Shown piece by piece: positions 11,401-18,924 of a stretch of 64,000 nt of DNA; positions within the stretch are counted from its first letter, which is position 1, and every line of letters begins with the position of its first letter. Below the pieces are notes generated by a model. That model was not told where the DNA came from and made no database searches. It was given only the letters and a program-made list of their open reading frames with translations. The position numbers and the translations under genes are program-made. Origin of the DNA: Spirosoma fluviale. Its GTDB lineage: Bacteria > Bacteroidota > Bacteroidia > Cytophagales > Cyclobacteriaceae. The DNA lies in assembly GCA_945901615.1 (NCBI GenBank), contig CAMDLI010000001.1, positions 24,325 through 88,324 on the forward strand, written 5' to 3'.

Positions 11401-12251
11401 GATTGCCCTAGTATACGTTCAAAATAATACGTGAGAAGACGGTCTGGAACCGTATTAATCTCTTCCTGAAGCTCTCCAAACAAATGAAAAAAAGCAATCA
11501 TCAAGCCAATTTGCGGCTCATGATCCTGTTTATTGGAAAGGTTCTCTCGAAAAAGCTGCTTCGAACGCTCAGTAAGATTCACGATTGTCTTAAAGATCGG
11601 TCTATGAAGTAAAAGCAATTGCTTTAGCAGGTAATTGGCATCCAAAAGTTCAGCACCCCATCCGATACTTGGCGCTTTTGATTCTGAAGCATTCCAAAGC
11701 GGATTAAACTGTAAATCTTCAATGGATAGTTCTATTGGACTTTCTAATTGCTTTAATTCAGAAGAAAGAAACAGCAATTGCTCATAAACTGCCTTACAAC
11801 GATAGCTAATAGCACCAACAAGCTCATTCTCAAGGCCAGTACTTTCTCTTTTTTTATTATACTTAGAGGATAAGCCATACCAATGGTCTATCGCACGAAG
11901 CATAATTTTGATTTGATCAAAAAGTTTTTGAATCAGTAGAATTTTCTCCTCTAGAACATCGCTTCGCTCAAACTGAAGGAGAATTGCAGTTTTTTCTTTT
12001 TCTGCAGCCTTTAAATCAAAATTCTCAATTTCAGCAAGCAAGAAGAGTTCATTGGAAATAAAAAAATCAAACCAATCTCCATTTACCTCAAGTCGTTCGT
12101 CAAAAAAATTTACCTGCTTTGACAAGCGATTGATAAATTTTAGAAAATCAGTCAAGGTTCGTTCCTCCGGTAAAAAATATCGGGGATCTAGCGGGTCTTT
12201 TTGACGCGCCATTGATGAATTATTAGTATTGAAACCACTTAGATTTTCCAA
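8499..12251 (-). CDS. Baseplate J/gp47-like protein (Afp11 analogue)
   Basis: 1250 aa; length, position after gp25, and C-terminal baseplate-J-like segment ('GGRDKEEKNHFYKRVSESLKHKFRAATCWDIEKMLLQKF'). Confidence 0.75.
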   Translation of the reverse strand: MENLSGFNTNNSSMARQKDPLDPRYFLPEERTLTDFLKFINRLSKQVNFFDERLEVNGDWFDFFISNELFLLAEIENFDLKAAEKEKTAILLQFERSDVLEEKILLIQKLFDQIKIMLRAIDHWYGLSSKYNKKRESTGLENELVGAISYRCKAVYEQLLFLSSELKQLESPIELSIEDLQFNPLWNASESKAPSIGWGAELLDANYLLKQLLLLHRPIFKTIVNLTERSKQLFRENLSNKQDHEPQIGLMIAFFHLFGELQEEINTVPDRLLTYYFERILGQSRENQEADIVNCYAEIDPEVDQVNIPTSARLIAGQNEFGQDIIYQVQNSVSLSSIYLRSLYTMFVSRNKLIDPGTPFQTVNGIYSKHIALDGGLKAFQALGEEQRFLDKAAKTMEEVDIGFSISSPTLRLYGGYRHLEIDFIFLTESYQYFLAMLLSISRTKNQLPEEVFHQIFTGSLSLQHTTEDGWCEVPSYEVLPPMSWNENSFKLIIDFGPGHPAITPYEEEVHGEGLNLLQPVLKVLLKNQHVFHPYSFLQFLELEQVKILVDVKQLKNLSLQNNFGSVDSNIPFELFGSTPKVGSYVLIRNEEIFSKDLESLKVGWSYHGLPLGEDMKSYFSGYPYGIENDSFKFKVQALSDYRFMPKDENKSVIISLFEQKDGKIKTDRYIDDIDLDDLEILPDYNLNKAESGEILFNQETGFLKIELVSPNIGFGFDVYPTVYADQVTKATKAQIDNPKSPFSMEAPNQPFSPMVKDVYIDYSSSSEINFLGTRSFSNQTKKQENFIQIHPFGKKFLLKDGIVNESSFLPFLELQGALYLGLETKEFAEEFSMLFQIVKNKGDFQGDPPKLDWFYLANDNWKPFKKEDILFDSSFGLTRSGIISFKSPKDINLNNLVMPDGLYWICCRTKDQQPMASSISGIYLNAFSAKAVLEEGMHHDSVLPAFKIESFQQAIPGILGVTQPIPSSGGRDKEEKNHFYKRVSESLKHKFRAATCWDIEKMLLQKFNWLGFVKVFGNFGQENFVDSGSVVVVGMPKIEDRDNFYLPKLNPGQLKEMEIYLKQVLNSFVDFRVINPQYEYLMIKGKIKFNSSDTGLIFKQLYHELLVETCPWFFEDISTAFNQRETKRAEILNLITSRSYIKFFTGFSLAQMYENEQGDYQFVDGALLEDGMETVYVGKPWSILIPYPLKKVQLVEEENYLPAEAFDLEDMVIGENLIITSDYTEPVVEIIEEVKKVEDETFYHFNFKF

Positions 12252-12256
12252 AATGC

Positions 12257-12673
12257 TTATTCAGGTATATTTGTGCCTTCCAATATATAAAAAGGATAAA
12301 CGATATTATCTCTCACGTTGGTAGATTGTATCTCGTAATCAATCGTAAAATGTGCTATGCCATCGTTAATGTTTTTGGAATCGACATCCACTCCATGTAC
12401 GATAATTCTTGGTTCATAAACACGCAAATCATTTTTCAGACTCTCACATAGAAAATTTAAGTTGCCAAAAGTGGCTCTCTCAAACATATACTCGTGCATT
12501 ATCGAACCGTAAGCAAGACGAAGAAGCCGCTCCCCACGCTTAGTGGCAAGATAGATCTGCAAACTTTGCCGAATATCTAGTTCGTCACTAACCATATTTA
12601 CTTTTCCTAGAGACTTATTAAAAGTCACGGGAAATGACCACCCTCTACCTAAGAAACTCTTTTCTTCCGCCAT
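12257..12673 (-). CDS. gp25-like baseplate wedge protein (Afp9 analogue)
   Basis: 138 aa; 'FLGRGWSFPVTFNK...DIRQSLQIYLATKRGERLLRLAYGS' matches gp25/lysozyme-like wedge family. Confidence 0.88.
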   Translation of the reverse strand: MAEEKSFLGRGWSFPVTFNKSLGKVNMVSDELDIRQSLQIYLATKRGERLLRLAYGSIMHEYMFERATFGNLNFLCESLKNDLRVYEPRIIVHGVDVDSKNINDGIAHFTIDYEIQSTNVRDNIVYPFYILEGTNIPE

Positions 12674-12709
12674 AGCACCTATTCTTTATTCAAAATTATC
12701 TGAGGTAAA

Positions 12710-14509
12710 TTAATTAACATTTACCATTGATCCTTTAATATTTATAGCTGAAGAAGATTTGATATCTGCACCAGCACTTCCATTCACTTCCACCTTTGCA
12801 CTTGCTTTTAGTTTTGCATTTTTTCCACTAACTTCAGTATCACCCGAAGAAGACTTTACAACTACTCCTTTGGTACCATTCAATTCTAATTTCCCCTTAG
12901 CAGTAATTTTTATATCCTTGTCGGAATCCATACTTATTCCAGTAGCTGAAGTTTTTATAATATTTTTGTTTTGATCTTCAATTTTCACTCCCTTGTCTTT
13001 ATCCGAGATAAAAATCATGTTTTTTCCAGGGGTAATTACTTTAAAGGTCTTATCCTTATCCTCAAATTCCAAGCGAGTTCCTCCTTTCGTAACAATGGAT
13101 TTGATGAAGTTGTCTGCCGTGAACTTTTCTTTTGTCGTGTTATTTTTACTATACAATGAACCTAAAACCACTGGGAATCTTGGGTCATCATTTATAAATC
13201 CAACAATAACTTCTGAATTGAGCTCTGGGACAAAAAAACTACCTGAATTTTTTCCTGCATGAAAATGTCCCAACATTGCCCAAATCCCGCTTCCAGTACT
13301 CTTTAAAGCAGGAATCATTACTTGAATTCTATTTTTTTTATCTGGATCCGCATCCAATTTTTTTACGATTCCAACATGTAACCCTGCAATCGGAGGAAGT
13401 AAATTCAATTCAGCGTGTGGATTTGCTGAAAAAACTTCTGGCTTTAATCCAAAAGAAACTTTGGTGGAATATTGTCCATTTTCCACCAGATGTTCCACAC
13501 CTGTGATATACACCAGTCCATTAAATAGCTTTCCGAAACCATCCAATTTTAAATAGCATCCCAATTTTACATCGGTACTGCCACGGAAACTCATTTCTCC
13601 GGACATTCTTCGCAACCTACTCGCTGCTAATAATGCATCTGCATGCCCTTTTAGCTCTTGAGTTAAAACTGGCACTGGGACATTCAAACTAATTTTTGTT
13701 GCAGCAGCTACTTTTCCTAATGTTGAACCCGTAATATTTCCCGGTATATCAAACTTTGAATCTACACCTGTTTGTTTGACTTCCTTTTCATCGTAGATAT
13801 CGTAATTTATAGCTTCTACTCCCTGCAACTGGCTACCTGCGTCAAGATCACCTCTAAAAGTTTTAATATCTTTTCCGTAGGTAAGCGTAAGTACTTCCGT
13901 TCCAGAAGATTTAGGTGCTTCAACTGTAACCGCTCCCATTGCATTCAATACGACCATTCCATTGGCTTTGGCTCGGTTGAGCATAAACTCCCAATCACTA
14001 CAATTGTGTCTTGAAATTAATTCATGTGTAAGGGTTGTCGCTGCCACTGTTTTTGTCAATCCGGCAGTAGAAAGTAAGGTGGTAATGATGTCACTATCCT
14101 TTTTCTTCTCATAAATTTCGGATTTTTTACCCACAGTCATTTTTATTGACTTGTCCGACGCTTCTAGTAAAAGTAAGTTTCGGGAAGAATAACTTAGGTA
14201 ATTAGTCGAAATGTCAAGGCTATGTTTGGTGATGATTCCAGAAAATACTTTGATATTTTTCTGCGCATATCCAATGGATATTTCGACATCTTTACCAGGA
14301 GCAAAAATAGCTTCCTCACTTTCTGGGAATAGATTTTCATAGGATTTTCCTCCCAAAATTGACACATAAGCTCTAGCGATCTTATTCACCTCCAACTTAA
14401 CGTGAACCTTCAATACTACCAATCCCGTAGGCAAGGCCTTACCTCCTACCTTCACCTCAAAGGAAATTACGAGTTGTAAAGAATCATCGGGGGATTTTGC
14501 CGCAGCCAT
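12710..14509 (-). CDS. VgrG/Afp8-like spike protein
   Basis: 599 aa; gpD-like N-half, OB-fold 'GLHVGIVKKLDADPDKKNRIQVMIPAL', 'VPELNSEVIVGFINDDPRFPVVLGSLYS', C-terminal beta-helix-type repeats. Confidence 0.92.
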   Translation of the reverse strand: MAAAKSPDDSLQLVISFEVKVGGKALPTGLVVLKVHVKLEVNKIARAYVSILGGKSYENLFPESEEAIFAPGKDVEISIGYAQKNIKVFSGIITKHSLDISTNYLSYSSRNLLLLEASDKSIKMTVGKKSEIYEKKKDSDIITTLLSTAGLTKTVAATTLTHELISRHNCSDWEFMLNRAKANGMVVLNAMGAVTVEAPKSSGTEVLTLTYGKDIKTFRGDLDAGSQLQGVEAINYDIYDEKEVKQTGVDSKFDIPGNITGSTLGKVAAATKISLNVPVPVLTQELKGHADALLAASRLRRMSGEMSFRGSTDVKLGCYLKLDGFGKLFNGLVYITGVEHLVENGQYSTKVSFGLKPEVFSANPHAELNLLPPIAGLHVGIVKKLDADPDKKNRIQVMIPALKSTGSGIWAMLGHFHAGKNSGSFFVPELNSEVIVGFINDDPRFPVVLGSLYSKNNTTKEKFTADNFIKSIVTKGGTRLEFEDKDKTFKVITPGKNMIFISDKDKGVKIEDQNKNIIKTSATGISMDSDKDIKITAKGKLELNGTKGVVVKSSSGDTEVSGKNAKLKASAKVEVNGSAGADIKSSSAINIKGSMVNVN

Positions 14510-14512
14510 GGA

Positions 14513-15202
14513 TTATTTCTCTAGAGGTGGAAATTCGATTTGACTACCTATTTTCAAACCCCTAAAAGAGGGAAGATTATTGTAGATGGCTACTTGCAGG
14601 TAATACTTCGGGTCCTCATAAAAAGATTCACAAAGACCAATCAAGGTATCGCCATCCTTTAAAGTGACAATTCGAGTGATATCTGGACTTTGAAACTCTC
14701 GACTAATTACCGTTTCATCTACCTCCTCTACCAAAGAGAAACTTATGTCAGCTCGGATAGGTTCCCCATCCACATCAAAATAGGTATAGCTAATACTCAA
14801 GCCAAAGACTTTCCCAACGAGTATAAATTTTCCCCATTGTAATTTAACAAAAGGTGGGCGGTGAGTCGCTTTGGTTGGCTTTACCGCCACTTTTAAAAAT
14901 TGATCTATGGAGGCCTTTATTGATCCACCAGAACTCGTAATTTTTTCAGGCTTAGTGGGTATCGCTCCTGAATTATCGATTGTAAATTTGACATCAACCG
15001 TTTGCTTGTTGTAAGCCGCATTTTTTTCACTAACTGGCATTCCTGCTGCCGAGGCAGGTTCATCATTCTTTTCCGGGAGCTGATCATATTTTATAGACAA
15101 ATCTTCTGGATTGAGCTGCAAGGAATAGGTACCCCCACTTAACGCTGAGCTAGCCTGACCGTTTGCAAATTTTTCGTAAGCTGTGAGCGAAAGATTTCCC
15201 AT
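14513..15202 (-). CDS. LysM/gp53-like baseplate hub protein (Afp7 analogue)
   Basis: 229 aa; C-terminal LysM-like 'RIVTLKDGDTLIGLCESFYEDPKYYLQVAIYNNLPSFRGLKIGSQIEFPP', immediately upstream of the spike gene. Confidence 0.8.
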   Translation of the reverse strand: MGNLSLTAYEKFANGQASSALSGGTYSLQLNPEDLSIKYDQLPEKNDEPASAAGMPVSEKNAAYNKQTVDVKFTIDNSGAIPTKPEKITSSGGSIKASIDQFLKVAVKPTKATHRPPFVKLQWGKFILVGKVFGLSISYTYFDVDGEPIRADISFSLVEEVDETVISREFQSPDITRIVTLKDGDTLIGLCESFYEDPKYYLQVAIYNNLPSFRGLKIGSQIEFPPLEK

Positions 15203-15393
15203 TACAATTCATTCAATTTTTTGATTCGCTCCATAACCTCATGGACACACTCATCAACTAGCTGTTTTTTCGCAGAATAGGACAAGCTACCGCCCTCCTC
15301 CTTACCCATACTCGGAGCAGAAGATTTACTGGAAGTATCTTTCACATCCTCCATCACTCCTTTTACCATCAACTGTTTGATTTCTACCGGCAT
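15202..15393 (-). CDS. DUF5908-like small eCIS protein (Afp6-type position)
   Basis: 63 aa beginning 'MPVEIKQLMVKGVM', the DUF5908 N-terminal pattern; between tube 2 and LysM protein. Confidence 0.65.
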   Translation of the reverse strand: MPVEIKQLMVKGVMEDVKDTSSKSSAPSMGKEEGGSLSYSAKKQLVDECVHEVMERIKKLNEL

Positions 15394-15429
15394 ATAATTC
15401 TAAAGCATTAAACTAATTGCTATTCAAAG

Positions 15430-15933
15430 TCATGTTCCTACAACATCCATATTTGAAAAAACTATTTGTATGGATTCAATCACAATATCCGATTTTTTTG
15501 CGTCTAATTCATCAATTTCCCATTTTACTGGAATTGCATTGTACAACATCCAGGTCATTACTGGTGGAAAATTTGGATTCTTATTCATAAGAATTACTAT
15601 AATGGTTTTTGGTTCTATAGTTTTAGAACCTGATGCCATATCCAAACACCATCGCAATAATGGAGATGCAAATGATGCCAATCCTCTCTTAAGTGTCAAA
15701 GCGCCTCGATTTACTCCAGACGGCAAGTGATAAACTTGGTTGTTGTACCCTCCGCTTTTTACTGGATTAACACTCAACTCCACACCTAATCCAGAAATTT
15801 GCGTGAATGCAGCGTCAAAGCCTAAACTTGCAACTGCCCCCATCGATATTGGACTAGTAGTAGTAGCGGGAGCAAGTGATACCATGAAATTATAGGATAC
15901 CGGGGGGTCACTAAAACGCAATGTTGTTGCCAT
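15430..15933 (-). CDS. Second tail tube protein (gp19 family, Afp5-type)
   Basis: 167 aa; 'DPPVSYNFMVSL...GLGVELSVNPVKSGGYNNQVYHLPSGVNRGALTLKRGL' gp19 tube fold signature. Confidence 0.85.
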   Translation of the reverse strand: MATTLRFSDPPVSYNFMVSLAPATTTSPISMGAVASLGFDAAFTQISGLGVELSVNPVKSGGYNNQVYHLPSGVNRGALTLKRGLASFASPLLRWCLDMASGSKTIEPKTIIVILMNKNPNFPPVMTWMLYNAIPVKWEIDELDAKKSDIVIESIQIVFSNMDVVGT

Positions 15934-16086
15934 AGCTTAATACAATCTCTTTTACCTGAATCCTTGAACTAAATTAGTACTAAAATTTCTTATGAAAATA
16001 TTACTCATCTTGAGTGCAGCTTCATTCCAAACGTCGAATTCTAAAATCAAGAGTTAGAATGATTTACTCACCACTTCTAAATGAGT

Positions 16087-16929
16087 TTAAAGTTTTACGA
16101 AATTTTCAGAAATATAACTGTTTACAAATGGGTCAAATTTAATGCTCTGCGGACTTGGATTTGGGAGCGTTTTCTTATAAACACCCAATTGATTGGTACG
16201 TGATAATTTAAAGAAACCTTTCCAAGTTGACCTCATTGGCAATTCTTGCTTAGAAACAAATTTATAGGCCGTTAAACCTGAATCTGTTGTAATTAGTTGT
16301 GGAGGATCAAACTCAACTCTACCCTTAAATTCACCTTCATTTTCAATTATCATCCCTTCAAACTGTCGAATTGTTTCTTCAGAACAGTAACATATATAAA
16401 CTGGCCTAATCAAGCGATTTGTCAAAAAAACCTGTTTACTTCTTGGAACAAAACGATCGGCTAATCCACCGACTAGAGGTAAAATAGGATAGTTAGGATC
16501 GTGTTTAACTTTAATTATCCCAGACAATCCAGCCTTCTCCAATTCTGGATCTGAAACCCCCTCTAATGCACTCAGTTGAACAGAGGACTCCAAATTATCG
16601 TCTATCAAATATCGAATTTCAGGATTAGTTAAAAGAACCGTAAAGGAAAAAAAATGTGGATTGGTGAATCTGAACTCAAAATCCAATTCAAAAGGTTCTC
16701 TGTAAATAAGGTTACTAAAATCTTTGTCAGAATTGACTGCCAGTACAAATCCCCCAGGCCTAGGCTTAAATATCAAGTTGTAATTTCTTAGTAAGAACTT
16801 TGCACGGGATGAGGGTTGAAAACTCAAATCGGTACAAATCTCACCATCATAATACCCATGCTGAAAAACACACGAAAATACTTCAGTGAATTTGGTGACA
16901 AATCGATATGAATTCTGGTGATTATCCAT
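16087..16929 (-). CDS. Conserved-looking eCIS-locus protein of unknown function
   Basis: 280-aa ORF co-directional with and flanked by eCIS genes (DUF4255 protein and tube 2); no domain recognised. Confidence 0.6.
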   Translation of the reverse strand: MDNHQNSYRFVTKFTEVFSCVFQHGYYDGEICTDLSFQPSSRAKFLLRNYNLIFKPRPGGFVLAVNSDKDFSNLIYREPFELDFEFRFTNPHFFSFTVLLTNPEIRYLIDDNLESSVQLSALEGVSDPELEKAGLSGIIKVKHDPNYPILPLVGGLADRFVPRSKQVFLTNRLIRPVYICYCSEETIRQFEGMIIENEGEFKGRVEFDPPQLITTDSGLTAYKFVSKQELPMRSTWKGFFKLSRTNQLGVYKKTLPNPSPQSIKFDPFVNSYISENFVKL

Positions 16930-17003
16930 CCTTTGTACTAGAAAATGTTTAATTGAAAATTGATATGATTTTCACTAAACCCGTATGATTTGAAAAACCC
17001 CAA

Positions 17004-17975
17004 TTACTCAATACTACTATTATTTCTATTATTATCCAAGAAAGGATCATCAACATCCTTTATTATTTGATTGTCATCAACTGGCCTTCTCTCTCTAATT
17101 GGAGGTATTGAAGGATCTGATGAACCTTGCGTATTTCCGGGGTTATCTTCTTGAGAGTCATCCTCGCCCGCATCCAAGTTTCCGATTGAGTCTAGAGGAA
17201 TTTTTGGTCTCGGTGCTCTGTAGGAATCTTGATCTTCTCCTGCTGCATAGTAAGATACTTGGCCCTCACTTGGATTTCCCTCCAAATCATCTTGAATATC
17301 TTTTATTAATCCAACAGTACCTACTGGATTCATTTGCCTAGGAACTATGGGAGGTGCCTGATTTCCCGAAGAGCTATTATTTCCTTGTGAACCCTCAGAT
17401 CTGTTATTTCCGAGGGGACCCGAACTCCCTTTATTATTTGATATTCCGACTGGAGTAACTTGTTCACGTATTAAATTATTGGTGAAGCTCAAAAGCTTAA
17501 TTTTGTAGGATGCTGAAGGCATGTATTTTAGCCCCAAAATACTCCAAACACTATTTAGCTCATCAAAAGTGAAATTAACAAATTCAAAACTCAACTTTTC
17601 CACGTTGGTGGACAGGGTTGGAAGATTAAATTTATCAAAGACTTGAGTACCTTGAAAAAACTCCAACACCAATGAAATATATCGAAGCGCTTCAAGGTAA
17701 TTTGGATCTGGAAAATTAGCCACAAACATCACATGCAAATTGAAATGTTTGGGAGGATTACTCCCAGCATATGATTGATAACCACCATTTCGAATCACCC
17801 GCTCCTCATCTAAATTCTGTAAAAAAACACACAATTTGTTGTCAATTTGAGAATTCAAATTGCCAGATAAATCTACTGCATTCGTTAAAATGACGACATC
17901 CTCCTGTAAATTCAATTCATTCCTAATGAATTCATTCAAGGTGGAAACTACAGAAGCTAGGACAACATGAATCAT
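17004..17975 (-). CDS. DUF4255 (Pvc16/Afp16-type) cap/terminator protein with long low-complexity C-terminus
   Basis: 323 aa; N-terminal 'MIHVVLASVVSTLNEFIRNELNLQEDVVILTNAVDLSG' and 'HVMFVANFPDPNYLEALRYISLVLEFFQGTQVF' are DUF4255-like. Confidence 0.85.
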   Translation of the reverse strand: MIHVVLASVVSTLNEFIRNELNLQEDVVILTNAVDLSGNLNSQIDNKLCVFLQNLDEERVIRNGGYQSYAGSNPPKHFNLHVMFVANFPDPNYLEALRYISLVLEFFQGTQVFDKFNLPTLSTNVEKLSFEFVNFTFDELNSVWSILGLKYMPSASYKIKLLSFTNNLIREQVTPVGISNNKGSSGPLGNNRSEGSQGNNSSSGNQAPPIVPRQMNPVGTVGLIKDIQDDLEGNPSEGQVSYYAAGEDQDSYRAPRPKIPLDSIGNLDAGEDDSQEDNPGNTQGSSDPSIPPIRERRPVDDNQIIKDVDDPFLDNNRNNSSIE

Positions 17976-17988
17976 GTGAATTCTTTAA

Positions 17989-18288
17989 TTAAGGCTTAAT
18001 TGATTTCAAATAAACAAATACCATTCTACCCAAATACAAACTAAAAAAAAGGACACCGACTCCACTTAAGATCATTGGGAAAAACAACAGATCAGAAATA
18101 GACTTACTTGTATCAGTTAACCAAAGGAACAGGAAAAAAATTGGTAGGCACACTACCGAAAGAAGGAGAATAGAAATAATCACCAATAACTCTTGTAATA
18201 TCGACTTTCCCATGATCAAAAATAGAAATAAATGCGTTAGAATCAAGAAATGAGGATTAAAACTAAGGATAAAATCCTTTGAAAACAC
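17989..18288 (-). CDS. Small membrane protein, two predicted TM helices, inside eCIS locus (start possibly 18213)
   Basis: 99-aa ORF (74 aa if the internal Met 'MGKSILQELLVI' is used); two long hydrophobic stretches. Confidence 0.6.
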   Translation of the reverse strand: MFSKDFILSFNPHFLILTHLFLFLIMGKSILQELLVIISILLLSVVCLPIFFLFLWLTDTSKSISDLLFFPMILSGVGVLFFSLYLGRMVFVYLKSIKP

Positions 18289-18357
18289 GATTTAAACTTT
18301 TTGAAATCATACCTATCAAGATTCCTGTTTTTCAAGTAAAAAAAGCAAAGTTAATTC

Positions 18358-18406
18358 AAAAAAATACCCAGTACGCACCTCAATAATTGAGATTTGTACT
18401 GGGTAT
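18358..18406 (-). terminator. Intrinsic terminator/attenuator after the first tube gene
   Basis: Perfect 11-bp inverted repeat atacccagtac (18364-18374) / gtactgggtat (18396-18406), nested ctcaat/attgag hairpin in the loop, followed on the minus strand by a T-tract (rc of aaaaaaa at 18358-18364). Confidence 0.8.
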
Positions 18407-18425
18407 AGATAGGAATACCTAGCAA

Positions 18426-18896
18426 TTATGCTGCTGCTATACTTAGTCCCTCGTGTGTGAACACAATGGTTTCGATAGCTGCCTCACTGCTTTGCGAGTT
18501 CATATCTGTTGGAGTGATTTGCTTAGCAAATGCATGCGTCAAAGTCCAAGTCATTTTTGGTGCTCCTTGTTCGTCTAGCAAGCGAATTACAACAGTTAAT
18601 CTCTCGTAAGTGTTCAAGCTGATTTTAGAAATCCACTCATAGAACTTGTTATCAGTTGTGAATACACCTTTCTTCAAAGTAATGTCACCATATTTCTTTA
18701 ATCCTGGCATTTTGATTACAGAGTGTATTGGACTATTTCCATGTCTGTATTCAATAACGTCAGCATCAATATCTAGTCCTGAAACTTCCTGAAAAGGTAA
18801 ATCGGTCTGATCTCCGATATCAACGGAGAAGTAGAACTTTGGTAAGGGCCAAAATTGGTCTTGTACTCCACCTGTTCCTGCGGTTGGTGTTGCCAT
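18426..18896 (-). CDS. Major tail tube protein (gp19 family, Afp1-type)
   Basis: 156 aa; 'FWPLPKFYFSVDIGDQTDLPFQEVSGLDIDADVIEYRHGNSPIHSVIKMPGLKKYGDITLKKGVF' classic eCIS tube. Confidence 0.95.
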   Translation of the reverse strand: MATPTAGTGGVQDQFWPLPKFYFSVDIGDQTDLPFQEVSGLDIDADVIEYRHGNSPIHSVIKMPGLKKYGDITLKKGVFTTDNKFYEWISKISLNTYERLTVVIRLLDEQGAPKMTWTLTHAFAKQITPTDMNSQSSEAAIETIVFTHEGLSIAAA

Positions 18897-18924
18897 AATT
18901 AGTATATTTTAGTAAAGTAGTTGA

